A stretch of DNA of 45,788 nucleotides, taken from assembly GCA_937920475.1 (NCBI GenBank), contig CALEUX010000001.1, forward strand, positions 1-45,788, written 5' to 3'. The translations under genes and the position numbers were made by a program. Of this stretch, positions 20,371 to 28,631 are shown piece after piece (the first letter of the stretch is position 1; every line of letters begins with the position of its first letter). The notes under the pieces were generated by a model that searched no databases, was not told the origin of the DNA, and was given only the letters and a program-made list of their open reading frames with translations. This stretch comes from an uncultured Marinilabiliaceae bacterium (GTDB lineage: Bacteria > Bacteroidota > Bacteroidia > Bacteroidales > Marinilabiliaceae).

Positions 20371-22224
20371 ATGGATAGAAATTCGATAACAGGGATTATT
20401 CTTATAACATTAATTCTTATAGGGTTTTATTTTATAAACCAACCCTCGAAAGAGCAACAAGAGGCCATTCGCCAGCGTAGGGAGCAGCAACAGCTCGAAG
20501 AAGTACAAAAAAAAGTGGAGCAGCAAGCATTACAACTACGTGCCGACTCAATTGCTAAAGCCTTGGCTGATAGTACCACAAAAAAGGACTATCAGGAACA
20601 ACAAAGCGAGCGTTTTGGGCTTATTGCACCTTTTATTGAGGGAACTCAATCGTTCCATACCATAGAAAACGAACTGATAAAAATTACCTTAACCAATAAA
20701 GGTGCACGTATTTATTCGGTTGAACTAAAGGATCACAAAACCCATGATGGAAAACCATTGGTTTTGTTTGATGGAGATGATAACCGTTTTGGGTTCCCAT
20801 TTTCGCACAATACCAGAATGTATAACACCAACGATCTATACTTCCATCTAAAAGAGCAATCTGACTCAAGTGTAGTATTTCAAATAGCCTCTGAATTAGG
20901 AGAAAGCCTTTCGTTTAAATACGAGTTGCCCGCCAAAGAACATATGGCCCGATTCTTTATCGAAACCAATCAGTTAAACCATCTGATTTCTACACCTCGG
21001 GGCTCATTCGATGTATTTTGGGATATGAAGATGCCATCGTTTGAGAAAGGACGTAGTTTTGAACAGCAATACTCAGGCGTTTACTATAAATTTTTTAATG
21101 ATGATGTGAATGAGTTAAGCACAGGAAAAAACGACGATGAAGACCTCCGTACAAAAGTTAAATGGGTTGCTTATAAAGCCCAGTTTTTCTCCTCGGTTTT
21201 TATTGCCAATGATGCCTTTGCCAGTGGACGCGTTTCAACCGAAGTTGAAAAAGATGAACAAAGTACCTATTTACGTTATAATCATGCTGAATTAATAGTA
21301 CCAGTAGATTTGGCTACCAACCAGAAGCTGGAATTTTCATTCTTTTTTGGGCCTAATAGTTTCTACACCCTAAACGGATATGGGAAAGAGCTGGAATTAA
21401 ACAAGCTGATACCGCTTGGCTGGGGCATTTTTGGTTGGATTAACCGTTATGCCGTTATTCCAATTTTCAATTACCTCGAAAAATATATTTCAAGTTATGG
21501 TATTATAATACTCTTACTTACCATCATTATTAAACTGTTTTTATTTCCATTAACCTATAAATCGTATGTCTCATCGGCAAAAATGAAGGTTTTAAAACCG
21601 CAAATTGATGAGATAAACGAGCGCATTCCAAAAGAAAAAGCACTTGAGCGTCAGCAGGCTATGATGGGCTTATATAAAAAAGCAGGCGTAAACCCAATGG
21701 GTGGTTGTTTGCCGATGCTATTACAGATGCCTATTTTGATTGCCATGTTCAGGTTTTTCCCGGCCTCTATAGAATTACGTCAGGAAAGTTTCCTTTGGGC
21801 TACAGACTTATCATCCTACGATTCCATTTTTGATTTACCCTTTAACATACCATTTTACGGAGCACATGTAAGTCTCTTTACCTTGTTAATGGCCATCACA
21901 AACATAGTCTATACCAAGATGAATGCTGAGATGACTCAGAGCACCAATCAAATGCCCGGTATGAAAACCATGATGTACATGATGCCCGTAATGTTTCTGT
22001 TCTTCTTCAATGGTTACGCATCAGGGTTAAGCTATTATTATTTTATTTCAACCCTTATTACCATTGGTCAAACGGTATTAATCAGACAGTTTGTTGACGA
22101 AAAAGTTTTATTGGCTAAAATCCACGCACATCAGAAAAAACCGGTAAAAAAATCAGGTTTTACACAACGCCTGGAAGAAATGGCTAAAAAACAGCATCAG
22201 CTTAAAAATCAGAAGAAAAAATAA
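20371..22224 (+). CDS. yidC: Membrane protein insertase YidC
   Basis: A 617-residue inner-membrane insertase that helps SecYEG and alone inserts membrane proteins. A first transmembrane helix (about 6-22) is followed by a charged, Gln/Glu-rich linker, then the large periplasmic beta-supersandwich domain (about 85-345). The conserved C-terminal five-helix insertase core begins near 350, with LFPLTYKSYVSSAKM, GGCLPMLLQMPI and the MMYMMPVMFLFFFN region. The basic C-terminal tail is typical of ribosome binding. It is downstream of pyrG and is followed by a strong hairpin terminator. It is essential in most bacteria. Confidence 0.96.
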   Translation: MDRNSITGIILITLILIGFYFINQPSKEQQEAIRQRREQQQLEEVQKKVEQQALQLRADSIAKALADSTTKKDYQEQQSERFGLIAPFIEGTQSFHTIENELIKITLTNKGARIYSVELKDHKTHDGKPLVLFDGDDNRFGFPFSHNTRMYNTNDLYFHLKEQSDSSVVFQIASELGESLSFKYELPAKEHMARFFIETNQLNHLISTPRGSFDVFWDMKMPSFEKGRSFEQQYSGVYYKFFNDDVNELSTGKNDDEDLRTKVKWVAYKAQFFSSVFIANDAFASGRVSTEVEKDEQSTYLRYNHAELIVPVDLATNQKLEFSFFFGPNSFYTLNGYGKELELNKLIPLGWGIFGWINRYAVIPIFNYLEKYISSYGIIILLLTIIIKLFLFPLTYKSYVSSAKMKVLKPQIDEINERIPKEKALERQQAMMGLYKKAGVNPMGGCLPMLLQMPILIAMFRFFPASIELRQESFLWATDLSSYDSIFDLPFNIPFYGAHVSLFTLLMAITNIVYTKMNAEMTQSTNQMPGMKTMMYMMPVMFLFFFNGYASGLSYYYFISTLITIGQTVLIRQFVDEKVLLAKIHAHQKKPVKKSGFTQRLEEMAKKQHQLKNQKKK

Positions 22225-22247
22225 TTACAACAGAATTATTTAGAATT

Positions 22248-22285
22248 AAAGGGTGTTCGGAAACGACGCCCTTTTTTTATGATGT
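22248..22285 (+). terminator. Terminator after yidC
   Basis: AAAGGGTGTT pairs with the complementary side ending in GCCCTTT through about 10 bp including two G-U pairs, with a short loop near GGAAAC, followed by seven T. It ends the yidC transcript. Confidence 0.8.
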
Positions 22286-22533
22286 AAACTGGTTACATTT
22301 CAATCCAAATGCCATCTGTAAAAAAATCAAAGTAAAAATTATAGCATTAAAACCAGAAAAGTATTAACTTAGGCGTTGCTCTTTTAACCATGTCAACTGA
22401 GCATCTCTTACCTGACCAATAACATAAAAAATTAGCTGTTCGGTTAATATTAAATTAGCCGTGTAATTTTTTATTTATCAATGGAAGCCATCAGAATCCT
22501 TATAAACACAAATTCAATCAAACAATTACACCT
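22286..22533. other. Intergenic region upstream of the Gfo/Idh/MocA gene
   Basis: With the yidC terminator this makes a 309-bp gene-free stretch. It is AT-rich. I see no reading frame, RNA or clear Bacteroidota promoter, although TAATTTTT near 22462 is a weak -7 candidate. Confidence 0.4.
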
Positions 22534-24015
22534 ATGAAATCAAAAATTGGAAGAAGAGATTTTCTTCAGAAAAGTGGTGCAGCAGCCATTGGGCTTAGTG
22601 TTTTGCCCAAGGTAGCTTTGTCCAATCAACCAGCAAAACCAATGAAACCTGCTCCGAGCGATAAGCTCCGGATTGCCGGTGTTGGCGTTGGCGGTCGTGG
22701 TTTTGGCGTGCTTCGTGCCATGGAAAGCGAAGACATTGTGGCGCTTTGCGATGTAGACTGGAGGTACGCCAAAAAATGTTTTGATTATTTCCCCAAAGCA
22801 AAAAAATATTGGGATTGGAGAAAGATGTTGGAGGAAATGGGCGATCAGATTGATGCCGTAATGGTTGCCACTGCCGACCATACGCATGCTATTATTGCTG
22901 CCACAGCTATAACCATGGGTAAGCATGTTTATGTAGAAAAACCACTTACTCATACGGTTTATGAATCACGTTTGCTTACCAAGCTGGCCGAAAAATACAA
23001 AGTTGCCACCCAAATGGGTAATCAGGGTGCTTCGGGTGAAGGCGTTTCATTGGTAAAAGAATGGATTCAGAATGGTGAAATTGGTGAAGTAACACGGGTT
23101 GAAGCATTTACCGACCGACCAATTTGGCCACAGGGATTAAATACACCCAAGCAAGGACAATGGGTGCCCGATTATCTGAATTGGGATTTATTTGTAGGGC
23201 CTGCTAAAATGCGCCCGTACAATGAAATTTATACCCCCTGGAATTTCCGTGGATGGTGGGATTATGGTACCGGTGCTCTTGGCGATATGGCTTGCCATAT
23301 TCTGCATCCGGTATTTAAGGGATTAAATTTGGGATATCCTACCAAGGTTCAGGGAAGTTCAACCCTTTTGCTTAACGACTGTGCACCAGTGGCACAAAAA
23401 GTTCGCCTGATATTCCCTGCCCGTCCCAAAACTGCTAAAGTTCGTATGCCCGAAGTTGAAGTGCATTGGTACGATGGCGGTTTGCAGCCATTAAAACCAG
23501 CCAACTGGCCAGCCGGAAAGGATATGAACATGCATGGAGGTGGCGTTTTGTTTTATGGAACCAAAGATATTTTGCATGTTGGTTGCTATGGTCGCGACCC
23601 GTGGCTCCTTTCAGGCAGAGTACCCAATGCGCCAAAAACCGAAAGAAGAGTTTCTTTAAGTCACGAAATGGATTGGGTGCGGGCTTGTAAAGAAAAAGCT
23701 GAAAGCCGTGTTGAAACATCATCGGCCTTTAAAGAAGCCGGTCCATTCAACGAAATGGTGGTTATGGGCGTACTTGCAGTACGTTTGCAAAGCCTAAACA
23801 AAGAACTGCATTGGGATGGCGTTAACATGCGCTTTACCAATATTGGCGAAGATGAAACCATTCGTACAGTGATTGAAGATGGCTTTAAAATTGAAGATGG
23901 GCACCCAACTTTTGCCAAAACCTTTACCGAACCGGTTAATGCCAGAAAATTTGCAGAAGAGCTTATTAAGCACGAATACCGCAAAGGCTGGATGCTTCCG
24001 GAAATGCCTAAATAG
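22534..24015 (+). CDS. Tat-exported Gfo/Idh/MocA family oxidoreductase
   Basis: A 493-residue NAD(P)-dependent oxidoreductase with a Tat signal: R7 and R8 in GRRDFLQKSG, followed by a hydrophobic stretch to about residue 29. The Rossmann fold starts at G49 (GVGVGGRGFG) and the family lysine is K136 in VEKPLTH. The C-terminal half is the usual Gfo/Idh beta-sheet domain (GALGDMACHILHP). Periplasmic members of this group often oxidise sugar C3 hydroxyls. The next gene encodes a DUF1080 lipoprotein, a family now linked to 3-keto-glycoside cleavage, so a joint periplasmic pathway is plausible. The B2 repeat array separates the two genes. The substrate is unknown. Confidence 0.88.
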   Translation: MKSKIGRRDFLQKSGAAAIGLSVLPKVALSNQPAKPMKPAPSDKLRIAGVGVGGRGFGVLRAMESEDIVALCDVDWRYAKKCFDYFPKAKKYWDWRKMLEEMGDQIDAVMVATADHTHAIIAATAITMGKHVYVEKPLTHTVYESRLLTKLAEKYKVATQMGNQGASGEGVSLVKEWIQNGEIGEVTRVEAFTDRPIWPQGLNTPKQGQWVPDYLNWDLFVGPAKMRPYNEIYTPWNFRGWWDYGTGALGDMACHILHPVFKGLNLGYPTKVQGSSTLLLNDCAPVAQKVRLIFPARPKTAKVRMPEVEVHWYDGGLQPLKPANWPAGKDMNMHGGGVLFYGTKDILHVGCYGRDPWLLSGRVPNAPKTERRVSLSHEMDWVRACKEKAESRVETSSAFKEAGPFNEMVVMGVLAVRLQSLNKELHWDGVNMRFTNIGEDETIRTVIEDGFKIEDGHPTFAKTFTEPVNARKFAEELIKHEYRKGWMLPEMPK

Positions 24016-24027
24016 CAAAAATTGATA

Positions 24028-24148
24028 AGGCAGAAGTTGAAAGGGGGGAAGGCATAAGCAGAAGTTTATAGTTTTACAGTTTTGTAGTTCGTAGTTCAAA
24101 GTATTCGACTCAAAAGCTAAGAGCTAAAAACTAGCAACTATTTGCTTA
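24028..24148. repeat. AGTT/AACT-rich bipartite intergenic repeat, copy B2
   Basis: A left part with AGTTTATAGTT (24063-24073), CAGTTTTGTAGTTCGTAGTTC and similar is followed by the opposite-sense AGCTAAGAGCTAAAAACTAG. It shares an exact 11-mer and the overall layout with copy B1 near 17651-17746, and both follow a gene's stop codon. Confidence 0.6.
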
Positions 24149-24259
24149 CGTATTTCAATGATTGACATAACAATAGTTGATAAAAAACATCCCCTTATTC
24201 AAAACCAACTTTTGTGTTGATTTACAATTATATAATAAACAATTTAACAATTAATAAAA

Positions 24260-25036
24260 ATGAAGAATAAATATTTATTGTTTGTTGCCTTGCTTGGAGG
24301 ACTGGTTCTGGTATCATGCGGTTCAGGTGCATCAAAACAAGCTAAAGAAGAAGTTGCTGTTAACTCACTATCAGAAAAAGAAAAAGCAGAAGGCTGGATA
24401 TTGCTTTTTGATGGTGAAACATTTAATGGTTGGCGCGGTTATGGTAGAACCGATATTCCAGGCGCCTGGAGTATTGAAGATGGTGCCATTAAAATAAACG
24501 GCTCAGGGCATGGCGAAGCCGGCGCATCAGATGGTGGCGACATCATTTACAATCAGGAGTTTAAAAACTTTGAACTTCAATTTGAATGGAAAGTTTCTGA
24601 AGGCGGTAATAGTGGTATTTTTTATCTGGCCCAGGAAATTGAAGATTTGCCAATCTGGCGCTCTTCTCCCGAATATCAGATACTCGACAATGTAAACCAT
24701 TTGGATGCCCGCTTAGGTGTTGATGGCAATCGCCAGTCGGCCTCGCTGTACGATATGATTCCTGCCAAACCACAAAACTCAAATCCTGCAGGCGAGTGGA
24801 ACAAAGGAAGCATTATTGTATATAAGGGTACAGTTATTCATGGTCAGAATGGAGCCAACGTGGTTGAGTACCATTTGTGGACTCCCGAATGGGCTCAAAT
24901 GCTCGAAAATAGCAAATTTGCAGGTTGGGAAGAAATGCTCAATGCCGGAGGTGAAAACCGTCAGGGGTACATTGGATTACAGGATCATGGCGACGATGTA
25001 TGGTTCCGAAACATTAAACTGAAAGAACTCAAGTAA
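24260..25036 (+). CDS. DUF1080 (3-keto-glycoside hydrolase family) lipoprotein
   Basis: A 258-residue lipoprotein: the N-terminal signal ends in LVSC with C20 as the lipidated residue. The rest is a DUF1080/PF06439 domain, a concanavalin-like jelly roll with the family landmarks GWILLFDGETFNGWRGYG, the acidic NFELQFEWKVSEGGNSGIFY strand pair, and GYIGLQDHGDDVWFRNIKL at the C-terminus. The family is named 3-keto-disaccharide hydrolase. It is placed after a Tat-exported Gfo/Idh/MocA oxidoreductase that could make the 3-keto sugar. The two are separated by 244 bp, so co-transcription is uncertain. A strong terminator follows. Confidence 0.87.
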   Translation: MKNKYLLFVALLGGLVLVSCGSGASKQAKEEVAVNSLSEKEKAEGWILLFDGETFNGWRGYGRTDIPGAWSIEDGAIKINGSGHGEAGASDGGDIIYNQEFKNFELQFEWKVSEGGNSGIFYLAQEIEDLPIWRSSPEYQILDNVNHLDARLGVDGNRQSASLYDMIPAKPQNSNPAGEWNKGSIIVYKGTVIHGQNGANVVEYHLWTPEWAQMLENSKFAGWEEMLNAGGENRQGYIGLQDHGDDVWFRNIKLKELK

Positions 25037-25105
25037 AAAGACTGGCTTGAAACTGAAAGTAGCTTAACCCCCAGGGAAGCATTTTTTTTAGCCGTTTTAT
25101 AAAAT

Positions 25106-25141
25106 ACCCGGAAGGTGCAAACCCTCCGGGTTTATTTTTTT
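25106..25141. terminator. Bidirectional terminator between convergent genes
   Basis: ACCCGG (25106-25111) pairs with CCGGGT (25126-25131), extended by an A-T pair and a GG/CC pair around a bulge; a T-rich run (25131-25141) follows. It ends the DUF1080 gene, and its T-tract overlaps the 3' end of the leftward YiiX-like gene. Confidence 0.8.
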
Positions 25142-25776
25142 ATCTCGCCAAGAAATTCTAAAACTTCGCTGGCTGCCATGCCGTTTGGATTACACCCCAG
25201 ATAACCTTCAGGTATTTCAATTCCCAATTTATCAAAATAATCTACCCAGTATGGATGGAAAGCACCGGTTTCAGGGTCAATAAAAGTCATTGGGTTAAGC
25301 TCGAAAATATTAAAAGGCTCAAAAAGTTTGTAAATCAATCCTGAACAGTATTGACTGCTATCTCCCAGTAGATATGTAAAATCGTATGGCTGACCAATAT
25401 AATGATGAGCACGCTGCAGGGCTTCTGTAATTATTTCATGATGCTCGTGCCTCAACCGGTAAGCAAAAACTGCCCCCTGGTCGTCGGTTCTTAAAAAGGA
25501 ATCGAGTGACTCGCGATTAACACCTCTTTGCGGTTCAGCATGAATCACCCAAATACCATAGTCATCCACCTCAACAATGCCAACATGCGAATAATTGGTT
25601 TTCAAACCGGTTCTGGTAACCTCATCAATGGCGTGCGATAATTTGCCGCTGTCTGCAATGGTATCAGGTCCGGTAAAAAGCAAATCGCCCGATTGGAGTT
25701 GTATGGCCCCCGGTTTATTACAGTAACTCATCATAAATAGCAATGCCGTCATCTGAAGGAATAAATAATATTTCAT
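25132..25776 (-). CDS. YiiX/YebB-like NlpC/P60 cysteine hydrolase
   Basis: A 214-residue NlpC/P60 superfamily protein of the YiiX/YebB (permuted papain-like) type. It has an N-terminal hydrophobic leader ending near a cysteine (MMSYCNK), so export, possibly as a lipoprotein, is likely. Domain landmarks are LQSGDLLF, the histidine in TNYSHVGIVE, and the catalytic-type cysteine in SSQYCSGLIYKLF. YiiX-like proteins may be amidases or acyl-transfer enzymes; the substrate is unknown. The frame starts with GTG at 25782, but ATG at 25776 (MKYYLFLQ) is the better start. It directly follows a coiled-coil gene, so the two are likely one operon. Confidence 0.78.
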   Translation of the reverse strand: MKYYLFLQMTALLFMMSYCNKPGAIQLQSGDLLFTGPDTIADSGKLSHAIDEVTRTGLKTNYSHVGIVEVDDYGIWVIHAEPQRGVNRESLDSFLRTDDQGAVFAYRLRHEHHEIITEALQRAHHYIGQPYDFTYLLGDSSQYCSGLIYKLFEPFNIFELNPMTFIDPETGAFHPYWVDYFDKLGIEIPEGYLGCNPNGMAASEVLEFLGEIKK

Positions 25777-25782
25777 ATCCAC

Positions 25783-26154
25783 CTAAATTCCCAATTCGTC
25801 AATTAAATCATCAATTCGTTCGGTGTGCAATGAACATAAGCGCCCCATTTTTTCTCTCAATTTCTGATGTTCCAACACATACTCATGTACATGTGTAACA
25901 GGAAAATCCTTATTATAAAATTGCATTTCCTGCTCCTGAACTTTAATGCGATTAAGTAACTGAACCAATTGCGATTCATGCTCCTCGAGTACCATAATCT
26001 CAACATCGTTAAGCTCTTTGCCCGGCCGGGTTTCGGAAACTTCGCGATTTCGGTCTTTAATAATCTTGATTTCCCGAACAAAACAATCGAGACGGTTTTT
26101 CCAGAGTTTATACTCAAAATCAAGGTCTACCAGATTTACATCTCCGTTTTTCAT
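25783..26154 (-). CDS. Hypothetical coiled-coil protein
   Basis: A 123-residue protein that I do not recognise. It is mostly helical and highly charged, with heptad-like spacing between about 15 and 85 (YKLWKNRLDCFVREIKII, then LEEHESQLVQLLNRIKVQEQEM), and has no signal or membrane segment. The sequence HVHEYVLEHQKLREKM near the C-terminus is rich in histidine. It abuts the YiiX-like gene at the stop codon (25783), so the two are probably translated together. A 16-bp inverted repeat 120 bp upstream (26274-26289) may be regulatory. Nothing here allows a function to be assigned. Confidence 0.7.
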   Translation of the reverse strand: MKNGDVNLVDLDFEYKLWKNRLDCFVREIKIIKDRNREVSETRPGKELNDVEIMVLEEHESQLVQLLNRIKVQEQEMQFYNKDFPVTHVHEYVLEHQKLREKMGRLCSLHTERIDDLIDELGI

Positions 26155-26273
26155 ATAATGTTGTTTTTATTTACAGACTTAAGATAAATAAATGTAATAA
26201 TCAAAATATCAGATAGATATTTCAAACATCTCTTTTGTCTATATTTTCTATTATGTCTCTTCTATCAGTCGAT

Positions 26274-26289
26274 TTCCGGTAAACCGGAA
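26274..26289. promoter_or_regulatory. 16-bp GC-rich inverted repeat (possible operator)
   Basis: TTCCGGT (26274-26280) and ACCGGAA (26283-26289) are exact inverted repeats around AA, standing out in an AT-rich region. The palindrome ACACGTGT follows immediately at 26289-26296. It lies upstream of the coiled-coil/YiiX-like pair. The binding protein is unknown. Confidence 0.35.
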
Positions 26290-26423
26290 CACGTGTATAT
26301 ACTTCTAAGAGTCTATAAACTAAATTTAAACAGCTTCTTTGTTTATATACAATATTGATGGTTTCTTTTGAGTTTAATATAGACAAAAAAAAAGAAATAG
26401 CAAAGGAGCAATGGCATATTAAA

Positions 26424-26459
26424 CAAAAAACGACGAAGCACTAAACACTCCATCGTTTT
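26424..26459 (-). terminator. Leftward terminator downstream of the TDT gene remnant
   Basis: Read leftward, AAAACGATGGAG pairs imperfectly with CTTCGTCGTTTT around a loop and is followed by a T-run. It would end the trx-trxB-TDT operon after the decayed reading frame. Confidence 0.6.
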
Positions 26460-26483
26460 CAACATAAACCCAATCAAGACAAA

Positions 26484-26667
26484 TCAAATTGTTTCTGTTT
26501 CAACAACCTTAGGCAAAATATTGACATTATGCAAAAACAGAGATTTTCTCACTTCAAATTCTAATTCAATTTCCTCTGTAGGATTTAAACAAACTTAAAT
26601 CGACATGATGAATCACTGTGTTATCAATAACCCAATCTGGCAGTTTTTGACTTTTCTTATCTATTAA
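26484..26667 (-). pseudogene. Frameshifted coding remnant after the TDT gene
   Basis: Two overlapping leftward frames together read as one protein end. The first (26667 down to 26569) includes KLPDWVIDNTVIHHVDLSLF. A one-base shift near 26584-26594 leads into the second (26594 down to the stop at 26484), with NPTEEIELEFEVRKSLFL and PKVVETETI. There is no start codon in good context, and the 5' part seems lost. The composition is protein-like, but the family was not recognised. It could instead be a chance open stretch. Confidence 0.35.
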
Positions 26668-27620
26668 CTATCCTCCATCACACATATTTCTCCCTTTATT
26701 AGGTGAACAGTGGTAAACCATGCCACTATAGCAATCAGAATAACTGATATACCGCCCAATGCCCATGCAATATATTGGAGCTCCTGAATGCCTGTTTTCT
26801 CATAAGCCAACGTTGTGGCCAGGGTAATAGCAGTCATTGGGAAAGTAAATGCCCACCACGACATATAAAACTTAAGTCGCGTAAAACTTCGGTACATGGA
26901 AAGTAAAAGCAGAATAAAAAAGTATCCCATCATTAATAAAAACAAAGAAAAGCTATCCCAAACAAAGAAGATTTTTGTGTATGAAATAAACCCTACTGCA
27001 GGGGGAGCAATAAGGATAAAAAGAGTAGGAATAAACTTTTCGGGTAGCTGACCATGAAAAACCACTCTGTTAAGGAAAATAACAAAAAGTACAAACCAAA
27101 AAAACATGCCCGAAGCAAAAAAGAAGTATGAAATGAGCATGGGAGCATGATCCATTCCACTTATAGGAACCAAAACATTCCCTACAGCCGGAATAAACCA
27201 TGAAGGATTAAAATGATGAATCTGGTAATTAAATTCTATCCAATACCCTATTGCTTTTAGCATTAAAACTGTGTGAAGCACTGTGCCGGTTATCCAAAAC
27301 CAAAAGGAAACGTTGTGGCTTAGCTGCTCGGTAACCACGGCTAAAAGAAGTAAAGAAATAGAAATGGCCGGGAAAAAATTCACTTTTACCGGGTGTCTGA
27401 ACTCTTCAGTCACAAACTCTCTGAACATCAATATTTTTAATAAATACATTGATGTTATTAAAACAAACATAAGTGAGACCAAAATAAAAGATAGATTGAA
27501 GCACCAGTTTGGTAACCAGCCGGCATGCGCAAATTTTGAAAAAACCAGCGTTAATCCCGACAGTCCCATAATTACTGTAAAGGCACTTATTGGAAAATGT
27601 TTAATTTTCTCTTTAACCAT
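26664..27620 (-). CDS. SLAC1/TDT family anion or C4-dicarboxylate transporter
   Basis: A 318-residue membrane protein with about ten hydrophobic helices spread over its whole length, resembling the TehA/SLAC1 (TDT) family. The opening KHFPISAFTVIMGLSGLTLVF is typical of the first helix, and the family's phenylalanine-rich pore helices are visible (FWFVLFVIFLNRVVF, MSWWAFTFPMTAITLATTLAY). Family members move anions, sulfite, tellurite or malate. It lies 33 bp downstream of trxB in the same direction, so it is likely the last gene of the trx-trxB operon. A sulfur or redox-linked anion is a guess from context. A coding remnant follows. Confidence 0.85.
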   Translation of the reverse strand: MVKEKIKHFPISAFTVIMGLSGLTLVFSKFAHAGWLPNWCFNLSFILVSLMFVLITSMYLLKILMFREFVTEEFRHPVKVNFFPAISISLLLLAVVTEQLSHNVSFWFWITGTVLHTVLMLKAIGYWIEFNYQIHHFNPSWFIPAVGNVLVPISGMDHAPMLISYFFFASGMFFWFVLFVIFLNRVVFHGQLPEKFIPTLFILIAPPAVGFISYTKIFFVWDSFSLFLLMMGYFFILLLLSMYRSFTRLKFYMSWWAFTFPMTAITLATTLAYEKTGIQELQYIAWALGGISVILIAIVAWFTTVHLIKGEICVMEDS

Positions 27621-27653
27621 ATCGATAATTGGAAAGAACTGTATAAAATTATA

Positions 27654-28631
27654 TTAATTGGCTTCAATAACCAATTTATTCTTTTCGGTTTTTAGCTGGT
27701 GAATATAATTTGATGCAGCCAGAGCAGCCACAGTTGCTTCACCAACGGCAGTTGTTACCTGCCGATATTTTTTGGCAATGGAGTCGCCGGCACCAAAAAC
27801 GCCTTTTACATTGGTTTCCATATCGGCATTCACCACCATTTCTCCCCACTGGTTCAGTTCTATTTTACCTTTTAAGAAGTCAGTATTGGGCACATATCCG
27901 ATAAAAATAAACACACCATCAGTATTAAACCGCTCTACCCTACCGGTTTTAAGATTTGTAATATCAACCGCATCAAGTTTTTCATTTCCATAAAAGGCTG
28001 TAACCTTCGACTCCATAATAAACCCGATTTTTGGATTGGCTTTAGCCTCTTCTACTGCATGTTCAAAGGCTTGGAAATGGTCGAATTGATGAACAATAGT
28101 AATTTTTGAAGCATATTTGGTTAATGAAACAGCCTCTTCGAGTGCAGAGTTACCTCCACCAACCACAATAATTTCCTTATCGGTAAAGAAGTCACCATCG
28201 CAGGTGGCACAATAAGAAATGCCTCTCCCTTTAAACTGTGCCTCACCAGGCACACCCAATGTTCTACTGCGACCACCAGGCGTAAGAATAACAGCATTGG
28301 CAGTATAGGTTTTTCCACTCGTCAGCGTAACCTGTTTTATTTCTCCTTCAAGATTTAATGTTTGAATGGATATGTTGGATTGAATATCGCAGCCAAAGGT
28401 TTTTGCCTGCTTTTTCATAACATTGGCCAATTGATAGCCATTGATAGACTCAACCCCCGGATAGTTGGCAATTTCATGTGTCAAAACCATCTGGCCACCA
28501 ACAGCTCCTTCGTTGAGGATGAGTGTGCGCACCCGCGCCCGCGACAGGTAAATACCTGCCGTGAGTCCTGCGGGGCCCCCTCCTATAACAATAGCATCAT
28601 AATGATTACTCATTTCCATGTTATTAAGCAT
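27654..28631 (-). CDS. trxB: Thioredoxin-disulfide reductase
   Basis: A 325-residue NADPH-dependent flavoprotein that reduces thioredoxin-type proteins. The FAD-binding GGGPAGLTAGIYLSRA starts near residue 17; the redox pair is C141 and C144 (YCATCDGDFF); the NADPH site is VVGGGNSALEEA, and the C-terminal FAD motif is GVFGAGDS. Three in-frame ATGs (28631, 28619, 28613) are all plausible starts; the longest overlaps the upstream thioredoxin-like stop by eight bases, which suggests translational coupling. It is in an operon between the thioredoxin-like gene and the TDT transporter. Confidence 0.95.
   Translation of the reverse strand: MLNNMEMSNHYDAIVIGGGPAGLTAGIYLSRARVRTLILNEGAVGGQMVLTHEIANYPGVESINGYQLANVMKKQAKTFGCDIQSNISIQTLNLEGEIKQVTLTSGKTYTANAVILTPGGRSRTLGVPGEAQFKGRGISYCATCDGDFFTDKEIIVVGGGNSALEEAVSLTKYASKITIVHQFDHFQAFEHAVEEAKANPKIGFIMESKVTAFYGNEKLDAVDITNLKTGRVERFNTDGVFIFIGYVPNTDFLKGKIELNQWGEMVVNADMETNVKGVFGAGDSIAKKYRQVTTAVGEATVAALAASNYIHQLKTEKNKLVIEAN

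Larger units (their letters stand above)
26155..26663. other. 509-bp gap with a palindrome, a terminator and a gene remnant
   Basis: The gap between the coiled-coil gene and the TDT gene has no intact gene. From left to right it holds an AT-rich upstream region, the 16-bp inverted repeat at 26274-26289, a leftward terminator at 26424-26459, and a frameshifted coding remnant at 26484-26667. Each is listed separately. Confidence 0.6.

Noticed and set aside
22730-22953. Antisense frames within the Gfo/Idh/MocA gene
   Set aside because: They overlap a confidently identified gene on the opposite strand and show no family features.
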